64,000 nt of DNA. Origin: Pantoea eucalypti (lineage in GTDB: Bacteria > Pseudomonadota > Gammaproteobacteria > Enterobacterales > Enterobacteriaceae). The translations under genes and the position numbers were made by a program. The notes below the pieces were generated by a model. The model saw only the letters and a list, made by a program, of their open reading frames with translations, ran no database searches and was not told where the DNA came from. This document shows, in pieces, positions 16,347-25,422 of the stretch; the stretch's first letter is position 1, and the number at the start of each line of letters is the position of its first letter. Location: the NCBI RefSeq assembly GCF_009646115.1, contig NZ_CP045720.1, forward strand, positions 620,001 to 684,000, read 5' to 3'.

Positions 16347-18779
16347 TCAGGCCGAGCGAGGAGGGAGTTCGTAGATTTCGTTTTCCAGTTCACTCACGGC
16401 ACTCATGTAGCTTTCCTTGTCACCAAAGTTCTTTTTGATGATCTCCAAAGGGCGGCCCATGGTATCAAAAGGTCGAAGCTTCAGTACCTGAATATCTTCG
16501 ATTTCCTTTACGCCCGCATCGGCGTATTTATCGAGCAGGTTGCTCAACACGGCCTGAGCCGACTCAGAGTATTTGGTAAAGTAGTTACGCTTACGCACAT
16601 TATCGGCGCGTTCACGGCGGGTGAGCGGCGGCTGACCGTACACGACATGACAGAGCATATCGAACGGATCCAGCTCTTTGCCGACCTCTTCCGTCAGCAC
16701 ATCCCAGATAATGCCCTGCTGTTCCAGCTCTTCGATAATGGCCTGTTTACGTTCAGCACTCTGCCAGCGCTGAACAAAATCGTTTAAGGATGCATACTCT
16801 TTCATCAGCGTACGACGGGTGTAATCCTGAAAAGATTCGGTGACCAGCTTACCGTCAGCGTCGTAATACTGAACGCGTTTAGATAACACGTTAACAGCAA
16901 CGCCTTTAACGTAAAACTTCCTGCGTCGTTCTTCGTCTGTTTCGGGCAGTTCGCTGTCAGGTTCGGTATCTGTTGAGGGACCAGAGGGATAGTCTGGCGA
17001 TGCCTCTTCTGCATGGCCTGTTTGACTCGATCCATCTGATACTTCATCTTCCAGCTGTTCATCAAAATCTGACTCTGGATCGGCGACCTCATCTTTTGTC
17101 GTCGTCATGACTTTTACCGGCAAGCCATCAAAGCGTTCATCTGCAAACAGTTCGGTGGCTTTTCGGAAATCCAGAATGGTGAACCACAGCTTGTTGTAGC
17201 GTTCATCAATACGTGTGCCGCGTCCGATGATCTGCTTAAATTTGGTCATCGACTGGATATTTTGTTCAAGCACAACCAGCTTACAGGTTTTGGCATCTAC
17301 ACCCGTTGTCATCAGTTCTGATGTTACGGTGATAACTGGGTAGGGCTTCTTCGGATTGATGAAGTTATCGAGCTGGTTTTTTCCCTCAGTCTCATCGCCT
17401 GTAATACGCATAATGTATTTATCATTTTCTTTCATTTGCGCTGCGTTGAGATTCACCAGGGCGCGCCGCATGCGCTCTGCATGAGGGATGTCATTGCAGA
17501 AGACGATGGTTTTATCCATGGGGTTGGTGCGTTTAAGGTAATCCGTAATGGTTTCCGCCACCAGCTGAGTGCGTTCATCAATGACTAAGTTGCGATCAAA
17601 ATCTTTTTGGTTGTAGATGCGATCTTCGATCAGCTCACCATTTTTATCGACTTCTCCTTTCGCTGGACGCCATCCTTGCAGGTCAACATTGATATCAACG
17701 CGTACGACTTTGTAAGGTGCCAGGAAGCCATCCTCAATGCCCTGTTTAAGCGAATAGGTATAGACCGGCTCACCGAAATAGTCTGTATTTGAAACCTCAT
17801 GGGTCTCTTTCGGCGTCGCTGTTAAACCGACCTGAGTCGCACTACTAAAATATTCCAGAATCTCGCGCCAGGCACTGTCTTCAGCGGCGCTGCCGCGATG
17901 GCATTCGTCAATGATGATCAGGTCGAAGAAGTCACGCGCAACCTGCTTATATGCTTTTTCATGCTCTTCGGTTCCTGTCATCGCCTGATACAGCGCCAAG
18001 TGGATTTCGTAAGCGGGATCGACAGTGCGGCCAGTGATTTTGGTCATTGCCTGCCCAAAAGGCTGGAAATCGTTGGTGCGGGTTTGATCAACAAGAATGT
18101 TGCGATCGGCAAGGAACAGAATGCGTTTCTTGTGCCTGCCTTTCCATAACCGCCAGATAATCTGGAAGGCGGTGTAGGTTTTGCCGGTACCGGTTGCCAT
18201 CACTAATAAGATACGGTTCTGGCCTGCTGAGATAGCCTCAAGCGTTTTATTGATTGCCTGAAGCTGATAATAACGCGGCGATTTACCGGAGCCGTCTTCA
18301 TAGTAGTCCTGCGTAATAACAGGCAGTTGTGCGGCGGTATAACCTTTCCAGAGACAGAACTTCCCCCATAACTCAGCAGGCGTTGGGAACTCTTCGAGTG
18401 TAATTTCTCGTTCCAGCTGATCGGGGTTCGTTTTGTCGTGAAATACGAAGCCATCACCATTGGAGGCAAAGACGAAAGGAACCTCTAACAAGGCGGCATA
18501 ACCCAGTCCCTGCTGCATCCCTTTGCCGATTTCATGCTTGTTTGCTTTCGCTTCAATGACTGCCAGCGGTAAACCAGGCTTATGGTAGAGCACTATATCT
18601 GCTGATTTGACTTTCTGACGGGATGCCAGTTTACCCCGCACAACTACCTTGCCATCACGTAGCTTCACCTCCTGGCGAATTTGCGTCATGTCATCCCATC
18701 CGGCCTTCTTGACTGCAGGCAGAATAAATTTAGTTACGATGTCGGTTTCAGTCAGTTGAGCTTTGTTCACGCCAGCCAT
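16347..18779 (-). CDS. hsdR: Type I restriction endonuclease subunit R (EcoEI-like)
   Basis: 810 residues from the ATG at 18779 ([18 protein letters not shown]). The N-terminal nuclease site is D61 with E76-A-K78. The translocase motor has Walker A A-T-G-T-G-K-T (195-201), D-E-C-H (291-294), L-T-A-T-P (319-323) and an I-G-R-G-T-R motif VI. A polar acidic linker (rich in E, D, S, P) precedes the C-terminal assembly domain. Length and order fit the type IB (EcoEI) family. It cleaves unmodified DNA after translocation. It is first in the hsdR-hsdM-hsdS-nuclease operon; 72 bp separate it from hsdM. Confidence 0.95.
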   Translation of the reverse strand: MAGVNKAQLTETDIVTKFILPAVKKAGWDDMTQIRQEVKLRDGKVVVRGKLASRQKVKSADIVLYHKPGLPLAVIEAKANKHEIGKGMQQGLGYAALLEVPFVFASNGDGFVFHDKTNPDQLEREITLEEFPTPAELWGKFCLWKGYTAAQLPVITQDYYEDGSGKSPRYYQLQAINKTLEAISAGQNRILLVMATGTGKTYTAFQIIWRLWKGRHKKRILFLADRNILVDQTRTNDFQPFGQAMTKITGRTVDPAYEIHLALYQAMTGTEEHEKAYKQVARDFFDLIIIDECHRGSAAEDSAWREILEYFSSATQVGLTATPKETHEVSNTDYFGEPVYTYSLKQGIEDGFLAPYKVVRVDINVDLQGWRPAKGEVDKNGELIEDRIYNQKDFDRNLVIDERTQLVAETITDYLKRTNPMDKTIVFCNDIPHAERMRRALVNLNAAQMKENDKYIMRITGDETEGKNQLDNFINPKKPYPVITVTSELMTTGVDAKTCKLVVLEQNIQSMTKFKQIIGRGTRIDERYNKLWFTILDFRKATELFADERFDGLPVKVMTTTKDEVADPESDFDEQLEDEVSDGSSQTGHAEEASPDYPSGPSTDTEPDSELPETDEERRRKFYVKGVAVNVLSKRVQYYDADGKLVTESFQDYTRRTLMKEYASLNDFVQRWQSAERKQAIIEELEQQGIIWDVLTEEVGKELDPFDMLCHVVYGQPPLTRRERADNVRKRNYFTKYSESAQAVLSNLLDKYADAGVKEIEDIQVLKLRPFDTMGRPLEIIKKNFGDKESYMSAVSELENEIYELPPRSA

Positions 18780-19098
18780 AGCATTTCCGGTCAGATTAAA
18801 GTGAAGGAATATGGACCAATTCTTGCACAAATAAAGTGCTTCGTTAATGTCTTTAGCCAACAGAATCAGCACGGTGAGATCTTTAACCTTGCTAAGTCAA
18901 ATATGCAGCTTGGTGCTTTTTGTTAAACCTTCCTTATTGATTATCCTCTTGTGTTCATCAATGCTCAGGGTCACCGCTATACTGGCTTGTAATTGAAGTA
19001 GAGAGTTCTCTTCTACTAGCTGGCTTAGGAAAAGTTCAATCAGTAACGCTTCTAACGATAGGACGCTTGGTACATGTATTCTTGGGAGAAAGTGTGCG
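18780..19098. other. Divergent promoter region between hsdR and the KAP gene
   Basis: About 320 bp with no ORF and no clear hairpin. It should contain the promoters of the hsd operon (minus) and the KAP NTPase gene (plus). Confidence 0.45.
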
Positions 19099-21438
19099 AT
19101 GAGTAAACGGTTGTTCCGTCTGGCAACATGGCGCGCTCATCGTCGCGCGAAGCCTAATACTGAAGTGGTAAGGAACGGGCAGCCGGACGAAGGGATCGGG
19201 GCAGAGGCTCCTATTCGAAAAGCATCCGAAGATCGTCTCAGAAGGGCTGAATTTGCGGCTCGTATAGCCGACGTGCTTTCGGAGCTTAGTTTGCGCGAAG
19301 GCCGTGTATTTGCTATTCGCGGAGGGTGGGGCTTCGGGAAATCATCTCTTAAAAACCTCATTACCGAACAGCTCGATGATAAGAGCAGCGGAGCGGACTG
19401 GCTCGATTTCAACCCCTGGCAATGGGGGGACGGCGATGCAATTGCCAGCGCGCTATTTGGCCAGATAGCAAATAGCTTGGGAGGCGAGCATTCGAAGGCT
19501 GCACATGACCGTGCCGAAGCACTACGACGCTACGGCGCGATCCTAACCGGAGTCGGTAAGCCTCTTAAAGAGGCTGGAGGCTCAGGCCATCTAATCTCGA
19601 TGGTACTAACAAATGCCTCAGTTTTAGCAATCGCTTCGGCCATTGGATATGGCCTTCCTACGGTCACAAAGGTTGCGGCTGTTCTTGCCTTTCTCTCAGT
19701 CGGAATACCTTTTGTTGGACGCGTGCTTTCGTATCTCGGGCGAGACCATACCGGCGAGTCTCTCGACAAGATACGCAGTTCGCTTGAAGCTCGCCTTCGC
19801 GAACTTGACCGACCGCTGGTTGTCTTTGTCGATGATATTGACAGGCTTGAGCCAGAACAGATTAGGATGTTACTTCGGCAGGTAAAGGCAAATGCTAACC
19901 TCCCTAACATTGTTTTTGTGCTCCTATTTCAGCCCAGTATCGTAGAAAGGGCACTCGATCCGGTCGCTGCCGACGACGGGCGAGCCTTCCTTGAAAAGAT
20001 CGTGCAGGTTAGCTTTGATTTACCGGCCGTCCCAGCATCGTTCGTGCATCGTATGTTCAAGGAGGAACTCTCTGAAATAGCGGGCTCCTACGCGACTGAG
20101 GCCAACGGGTTCTCTCAGAGACGCTGGGGTAATGCTTGCATCGGCTGTATCCAGCCCCTGCTTCGCAACATGCGCGATGCACGCCGTCTCATCTCGTCAA
20201 TTGCTGTACACATAACATTGCATGTGGTCGACAACGTATTCGAGGTAAATATTGTAGATTTCCTGCTTCTTGAGACTCTCCGGGTCTTCGAACCAGATCT
20301 CCACGATGCACTGTTTCGTGAGCGAGAGTTGGTTCTTCAAGAAATGCGCTTTTCCAGTGATGGACGACGAGAGGTAGACCAGGCTGCGGCTAAGGAGCTT
20401 CTTGAGACAGTCTCAGAGCAACGCCGCAATATCATTAGTAATGTCCTCAAAGACTTATTTCCACCTATTGAATGGGCATATGGAGGAACAAGATATGCGG
20501 ACGGCTTCAATCGCCAGTGGTTGACTGAAAAACGAGTATGCACATCGCGCTACTTCCCACGTTATTTTGAACTCCAGACTAGTGTTGGAGAAATGTCTGA
20601 ACGCCGTTTCGTTGATTTTCTCGTTGCAACAGCGACAGAGGATGAGCTCTTAGCTGCAATCACTGACCTCGAAGCTGATGGGCTGCTAGGTTCGCTCGTT
20701 GCGAGACTCGACGAATCCGTCGATCGATTACCCTTCGAGCACGCTGCTGTTCTGCTTCCAGGTATGTACCTACTCGCTGAAAAACTCGCAGGGACGAATA
20801 GCGGCACTTTCGATTCGTCATATATGGCAGCATGGCGAGCCACAAGTTGGTACCTGAAGCGCATTCCTGAGGATGTGCGAGGCAGTTTGGCTTTAGAGGC
20901 ACTCCGTAAAACTGAAGCTCTATCCGTTGCCTCGCTCCTGATCCATCTCAGTGACCCCACTGATCGGAATGAGGGCGAGACGGGAGTCTTCGATCCGGCA
21001 TTAGATTACAATACCGTTGTGGCAATGAAGACTGAATGGCTGCGGCTGATAAGGATACGCGCAGCAAATGGTGATGCGCTGATTGCTGAACCGGATCTCA
21101 TATCCTTGCTCTATCGCTGGAAAAAATATACCGATTCAATGGATGAACCACGTGAGTGGATGATGAAAGCGATTCAAACGGATCAGGGCTTCGCAACGAT
21201 AGTTACACGCTTGATGAGTCGTGGCACTAGCCACACATACGGGGATTGGGTCTCCACACAGCATAACAGTTTTAACAAAGAGACAATTAACGAATTTATT
21301 GGCATTGACGTGGCGAAAGCTAAATGTGATGCAATTAATCCTGCACAGTTCCCGGAGCACGAAGAATCTCTGCGAACGCTGCTTTGGCATCTACAAGGAT
21401 GGCTTGGGTTAAGAGAAAACGACGCTTTCGATTTCTAG
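19099..21438 (+). CDS. KAP-family P-loop NTPase with inserted membrane segments
   Basis: 779 residues; ATG with GGGAGAAAG upstream. Walker A is G-G-W-G-F-G-K-S-S (75-83), followed by the KAP hallmark F-N-P-W-Q-W (104-109). Two hydrophobic segments (about 165-185 and 190-212) lie between Walker A and Walker B, as expected in KAP NTPases, and Walker B is V-V-F-V-D-D-I-D-R-L (241-250). The remaining ~500 residues are helical and unassigned. KAP proteins include PifA of plasmid F, which excludes phage T7, so a membrane-bound phage-sensing role is plausible. It stands alone, next to the hsd operon but transcribed away from it, and its GC content is higher than neighbouring cargo, suggesting separate acquisition. 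Confidence 0.82.
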   Translation: MSKRLFRLATWRAHRRAKPNTEVVRNGQPDEGIGAEAPIRKASEDRLRRAEFAARIADVLSELSLREGRVFAIRGGWGFGKSSLKNLITEQLDDKSSGADWLDFNPWQWGDGDAIASALFGQIANSLGGEHSKAAHDRAEALRRYGAILTGVGKPLKEAGGSGHLISMVLTNASVLAIASAIGYGLPTVTKVAAVLAFLSVGIPFVGRVLSYLGRDHTGESLDKIRSSLEARLRELDRPLVVFVDDIDRLEPEQIRMLLRQVKANANLPNIVFVLLFQPSIVERALDPVAADDGRAFLEKIVQVSFDLPAVPASFVHRMFKEELSEIAGSYATEANGFSQRRWGNACIGCIQPLLRNMRDARRLISSIAVHITLHVVDNVFEVNIVDFLLLETLRVFEPDLHDALFRERELVLQEMRFSSDGRREVDQAAAKELLETVSEQRRNIISNVLKDLFPPIEWAYGGTRYADGFNRQWLTEKRVCTSRYFPRYFELQTSVGEMSERRFVDFLVATATEDELLAAITDLEADGLLGSLVARLDESVDRLPFEHAAVLLPGMYLLAEKLAGTNSGTFDSSYMAAWRATSWYLKRIPEDVRGSLALEALRKTEALSVASLLIHLSDPTDRNEGETGVFDPALDYNTVVAMKTEWLRLIRIRAANGDALIAEPDLISLLYRWKKYTDSMDEPREWMMKAIQTDQGFATIVTRLMSRGTSHTYGDWVSTQHNSFNKETINEFIGIDVAKAKCDAINPAQFPEHEESLRTLLWHLQGWLGLRENDAFDF

Positions 21439-21778
21439 ATCGCTGGAACGGCAAAAGCTCAAGCCAGAAGTTATGCTGTAGAACCTTAACCCATGTAGTT
21501 CATGCGCTTTTAGATATTTGGCCTAACGTACCATAACGCCCACGATGTTCGCTTCTGGCACAAAGCGGACGTTGTGCAGGTCAATGTCCGCTATGAGTGA
21601 AAAGCAGACATTAACGCTGATAGTAACCATCTATCTAAAATGGTTTCGTTAGCTGTTTTCAATGAGAGTGTGGTTTAACGACTTATAGAGTAGCAAATAG
21701 AATAATAAGCTATAACTAAAATAAAAGAATATTCAGCCGCAGGAAGTTTTCCAGTCTGATGCAGAAATAGGAAATGTT
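21439..21778. other. Intergenic region with dispersed repeat copy A
   Basis: 340 bp. Positions about 21544-21613 hold copy A of a dispersed repeat (see repeat entries). The rest is AT-rich and probably contains the promoter of the following gene. GGAAATGTT lies just before its ATG. Confidence 0.45.
21544..21613 (+). repeat. Dispersed intergenic repeat, copy A
   Basis: Contains CGCTTCTGGCACAAAGCGGAC followed by TGTCCGCTATGAG. GTCCGCT/AGCGGAC elements can pair. Copies B (23087-23160), D (26650-26720) and a half copy C (25044-25086) lie between other cargo genes of island 2. Confidence 0.65.
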
Positions 21779-23029
21779 ATGCCAAAATCAACTGATCCAT
21801 TGGCCATTGCTTTAAGCCTCGCATATGATCGAGCACTGACAGCACGTGAAGCTGTTGAACACAGGTTAACAAGCATACCTCCACAGGAATTTTTAGTTCA
21901 GCGATGGCTCAATGAAACAGCCGCTATAGCGGCTGAACAATATTCAGGTTTTGATATAAATTCGTATCCGGTCCAGACTAGGATGCAAAGAGAGTGTGAA
22001 AAATTAAAGCGCTATAACGGCGAAATTGATGGTCGCCTTGTTAAGTATGCTGCTGCTTTAAAAGACCTAGAACAGTTAAAGAAAAAAATTCTCTCAGCTA
22101 AAGAGCGAGCGTCTTCTCTTGAAATTAAAGGAATGTTGAAATCTTGGCCGAAAATTTTAGTTCGCGATCCATGGCCTAGTTACTGGCCTCCCCAGAAAAA
22201 ATACCTGCCTCGTGAAGCGATTGTTCATGAAGCGTTTTCTTTTATGAAGAATATAATTTTACCAGTTCCACCACAGCCCTCACTAACACCTTTCCATATA
22301 AAATTGGCAGGGCAAGAAATCGAACTTTTTGCTCGTTATCAGGAAGGGATAACATTTTTTCAAGCCAATATTTGCGCATTCAACGACCAAAGCCATTCTT
22401 CCCGTTGGCCAGCTATACTTGAAGTAATTCGATACGGTATACGTTGGCCACTTTTGGACGAATATCTTAAAGAAGCAGACGCGCCATGGCTTCCAAGGGA
22501 ATTTGTAGATGAAACGTTCGGTCTCAGAGGTTCATTAACCCGCCGCGATGAACTTGCTGATGTAATGAATCAGGTATCTCAGGAGGCTGCTCATTGGTAT
22601 CTCACTCATTGGACGGGGCGTTCAGTATTGAGTGAAGATTTTTATGATACATACATTATTGAAGAGTTAATAAGCATCGGACTTATAAAATGGGGGCCTG
22701 ACATGCCAATATCTGAACTGATCCGTAACATACCTTTTTCTGAAGTTAAATATCTTTTCGCGTTTGCAGATTTACCCCCCCCAAGGAGCTACAACTTAGC
22801 AGTAGCTAGATTTAACGAATTGCTTGAAGCATACGGTAAAAATGAAATGACATATAAAATTAAAAACTTCATAGATGTATCTCGCATTATTGATGTGTTA
22901 GAGGTTGATGGTTGGGATAGGGAAGAGCGTCTTGGTCCCCGTGCCAGAGCTAATGTTTTAGTGAGTACATTGATTATGTTAGATGAAGGAGACTCAGGCC
23001 CGCTTAGTATAATTAACTTTAATACTTGA
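21779..23029 (+). CDS. Unknown protein, 416 aa
   Basis: No family is recognised. The N-terminal ~120 residues are helical and charged, with a likely coiled coil around D-L-E-Q-L-K-K-K-I-L-S-A-K-E-R. A tryptophan/proline-rich patch follows (R-D-P-W-P-S-Y-W-P-P-Q-K-K, about 135-147). The rest is mixed alpha/beta with W-Y-L-T-H-W-T-G-R. No Walker, HNH, PD-(D/E)xK or membrane motif is seen. It is alone between repeat copies A and B, like a separate cargo cassette. A run of eight C at about 22775-22782 lies in the coding frame and could slip. It could be a single-gene defence protein; this is only suggested by location. Confidence 0.65.
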   Translation: MPKSTDPLAIALSLAYDRALTAREAVEHRLTSIPPQEFLVQRWLNETAAIAAEQYSGFDINSYPVQTRMQRECEKLKRYNGEIDGRLVKYAAALKDLEQLKKKILSAKERASSLEIKGMLKSWPKILVRDPWPSYWPPQKKYLPREAIVHEAFSFMKNIILPVPPQPSLTPFHIKLAGQEIELFARYQEGITFFQANICAFNDQSHSSRWPAILEVIRYGIRWPLLDEYLKEADAPWLPREFVDETFGLRGSLTRRDELADVMNQVSQEAAHWYLTHWTGRSVLSEDFYDTYIIEELISIGLIKWGPDMPISELIRNIPFSEVKYLFAFADLPPPRSYNLAVARFNELLEAYGKNEMTYKIKNFIDVSRIIDVLEVDGWDREERLGPRARANVLVSTLIMLDEGDSGPLSIINFNT

Positions 23030-23449
23030 AGTAATGATTAACTAATGTGGCCTGTCCATTTGGGGGTAAATGCACTCCATGACATTGGGAACGGCCGCTT
23101 TTGGCACAAAGCGGACGAACGTCTGACAGATGTCCGCTATGAGCAAACAGCGGAAGTTGCACATTGTTGTAGCAAATGCTGAGATTGCTGTACCGGGGCG
23201 AGATATTGTCCCCCAATCTTTCAATGTGAAGCTGCAAGCTACTATCGCCTATTGCACTCAATTTTTTTGGATTAGCTTTTTACTAACTGTCCTAGCCTGC
23301 AGATCTATAGGGGAATTACTTTATGGTATGGGAGTTTAAACGTTTATTATTGCGTTATATCACACGTGAAGATATGAACAGTTTTTCAGGATCTATGGAA
23401 AACCTAAAACGCATTAATTCAACTCACGTGGCCCTCATGTAAATATTGA
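23030..23449. other. Intergenic region with repeat copy B
   Basis: Holds repeat copy B at about 23087-23160 and then AT-rich sequence with short fragments only. No complete gene is seen. A short frame near 23395-23442 reads M-E-N-L-K-R-I-N-S-T and ends at once. Confidence 0.45.
23087..23160 (+). repeat. Dispersed intergenic repeat, copy B
   Basis: Shares CCGCTTTTGGCACAAAGCGG and a following TGTCCGCTATGAGC with copy A, with a few substitutions and a slightly different spacer. Confidence 0.65.
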
Positions 23450-23791
23450 ATCTTTGAAAGATGTGATGTAAAAATATTAAGAATATATGAGAAATATAGT
23501 TTTGGTGATTGGAACTTTTTTGAGAAATATAATACGGATCGAGTTATAGGATTTGATGGCGTATTTTTCAGCCAGTTCGATGAAAGGAAAACAAACAATA
23601 TTGGAGATGAATTCGAACCTGATGCTGGGGGTAAAGGTTATGCAACAGAGCTTTCCAGAAGGGCGATACGATTCGGATTTGATGAGATCGGGCTTGATGA
23701 GGTTGTGTGGGGCGTTAGAGAAGACCACGTCACTTCAAGGAAGGATTGGAACAATCAGGGCTATAATTTTAAAAAAGATGGAAGACTTTGA
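23450..23791 (+). pseudogene. GNAT acetyltransferase-like fragment
   Basis: An open stretch of 113 codons without a start codon. It reads G-D-W-N-F-F-E-K-Y, then G-G-K-G-Y-A-T-E-L-S-R-R-A (the acetyl-CoA loop pattern of GNAT enzymes) and ends R-K-D-W-N-N-Q-G-Y-N-F-K-K-D-G-R-L. A stop lies immediately upstream in frame, so the N-terminal third is lost. It is likely a decayed acetyltransferase. Confidence 0.5.
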
Positions 23792-24004
23792 AGCCCTGTC
23801 GCCTAGCTTGGTGTTTCATAAAAATCGGATTAACTGGATGATTGATCACTACTGGTTCATTCTTAACTTCATTCCAGTTAAGACATGCCAAGCTCGAGAA
23901 GACCTTTGGTGATATCATTATCAATTTAGCTAACATTATTGATCTCCAGGTTCTCGGCAATCTTGAAAAGGTTATGCTCAGGTTCTTGGAAGTAAGGGGT
24001 AAGT
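23792..24004. other. Short region before the frameshifted gene
   Basis: AT-rich; the end (23996-24000, AAGGGG) is a good ribosome site for the ATG at 24005. A plus-strand stretch (N-L-A-N-I-I-D-L-Q-V-L-G-N-L-E-K-V) before it may be the tail of another remnant gene. Nothing firm. Confidence 0.3.
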
Positions 24005-24885
24005 ATGAGTGCTCGATATAGCGAAACATTGATTGCCAATTCCTATCATGTATTGTGGGAGCAATATTATGCGAAAAAATACAACAAAAAAAATTTGAGA
24101 TTTACATTCCTGATTCAGAGGAAGTTCATGTTGGATATGACTTGGGATTCGCCCGGCCACTTAGTAAATTTAAATTCAAAGATGATCAATTTTTTGAATG
24201 GATGAAAAATAGGATAAGCAGAACATCATCAGCTGACAGCGCTTTCCTGATGGCATACTTTTATCAGTATAAAATTCTTGATTTTGTAACGCGACTATCA
24301 TTAACACGAAACAAGTCTACAAAATATGGGCTTATTCAAAAAGGTTATAAAGTGAGCGCACCCGCATTCAGAGTAGAGCTTTACACTAAAAGGAAGCTAT
24401 ACGCCAATGGAACAAAGCGCCGGCCCTTTAGTCAGCATGATGCATTATGCCGTTTGGCAAAAATCAAAGGTGCTGACGTCTTTTACTGTTCTCCGAAATT
24501 TTTGAAGTCAACGGGAATCCCTCCCGTTTCAAAAAGAGTTCTCAGCGACCTTAACCTCGTTGAGGTTACTCACCAAGTTCCAACATATAGAGACCAAGAA
24601 ACACACTATATCTACTTTCAGACCATTATGGGTGATAATGCGCAATGGTGCTCCCAGCCTACACCGGCTCATATTTCAAGAGAAATAAACCTTCCGCCTC
24701 TTCTTACCCCAAAGCAGCTATTACAACTTATGAAAGCTAACTATCTAGCTTGTACCAATGACGAAATCGATATCATTGAATTTAAAGAATTGCCCATTAC
24801 TGAAGAAGACCTTCGCAGGGAAACTTTTTTGAGCTATTTGACCATGATGCCGGAATGTACAAAATTCGTTGCGTTCTCGTCATGA
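24005..24885 (+). CDS. Unknown protein, about 293 aa, with an apparent -1 frameshift
   Basis: The best start is the ATG at 24005 (MSARYSETLIANSYHVLWE) with AAGGGG upstream. That frame closes at 24205, while a 276-codon frame from 24055 carries the long conserved-looking protein (F-E-I-Y-I-P-D-S-E-E-V-H-V-G-Y-D-L-G-F-A and onward) but has no ribosome site. The two join by a -1 shift, either by a lost base near 24062 or at the run of eight A (24086-24093). The long part has F-R-V-E-L-Y-T-K-R-K-L and H-D-A-L-C-R-L-A-K but no known family. It may be a pseudogene, a slip-controlled gene, or a sequencing error in a homopolymer. Confidence 0.5.
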
Positions 24886-25043
24886 ACACAACTCTCTCGA
24901 GACTAACTGAGGGGACCATGTGGAATGTAAGCATGAAATTTCTTTCCAGTTGTAGTGTAGACAGATTCGTTTCACAGGGCACCAGAGTATTATGCTAGCA
25001 ATAATGACAGCTTCTGGCTCGAATAAGACGCACTAATTAATCT

Positions 25044-25086
25044 CTGGTCCGCTATGATCAAGAAGCGAACATTGGCTTAATGTCAG
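25044..25086 (+). repeat. Dispersed intergenic repeat, half copy C
   Basis: Matches only the second half of copies A and B (GTCCGCTATGA followed by a decayed AAGCGAACATT). Confidence 0.45.
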
Positions 25087-25116
25087 AAAAAAATTTTGTG
25101 ATTGAACTTCGCCATT

Positions 25117-25275
25117 ATGAACCCGGTTAAAAGCAAGAATAAAAAACACGCTGGCGGTAAATCGTATTCGGTTAAGTTCGCCTCCACTGGAGTTTTACCG
25201 AATGACGCAGCATTGAAACCAGCGCGTTCTGCCCTAGTGTTGGCCGTAATGCCCCCCAGCGTTCTCAATAAATAA
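25117..25275 (+). CDS. Doubtful small ORF (52 aa)
   Basis: Starts MNPVKSKNKKHAGGKSYSVK and ends P-P-S-V-L-N-K. Basic N-terminus. No ribosome site stands out and no family is recognised. It could be the truncated start of a lost gene. Listed only because its codon pattern is not obviously random. Confidence 0.18.
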   Translation: MNPVKSKNKKHAGGKSYSVKFASTGVLPNDAALKPARSALVLAVMPPSVLNK

Positions 25276-25377
25276 TATCGGCATCAGCTGAGAAAATCAC
25301 CACATATTGTGTCTGCGGCGGCGTGGTGCTGTGGCTCGGTGATATTGGCGTATTAAAAAATGCAAGGAGAAGGGCAT

Positions 25378-25399
25378 AAAAAAACCGCCTGGCGGCGGT
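25378..25399 (-). terminator. Rho-independent terminator of the KilA-N/BstA-like gene
   Basis: On the minus strand ACCGCC / GGCGGT forms a stem with a 4-nt loop followed by seven T. It lies 24 bp after the stop codon at 25423. Confidence 0.8.
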
Positions 25400-25422
25400 C
25401 AGAGCGGTATCCTCACAACAAA

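Larger units (their letters stand above)
24886..25377. other. Intergenic region with half copy C of the repeat
   Basis: About 490 bp. A half copy of the dispersed repeat lies at about 25044-25086 (GGTCCGCTATGATCAAGAAG). A 52-codon ORF (25117-25275) is listed separately as doubtful. Nothing else is recognisable. Confidence 0.4.

Noticed and set aside
16347..18872. Long hsdR start at 18872
   Set aside because: The extra 31 residues lack family similarity; the ATG at 18779 begins the conserved N-terminus.
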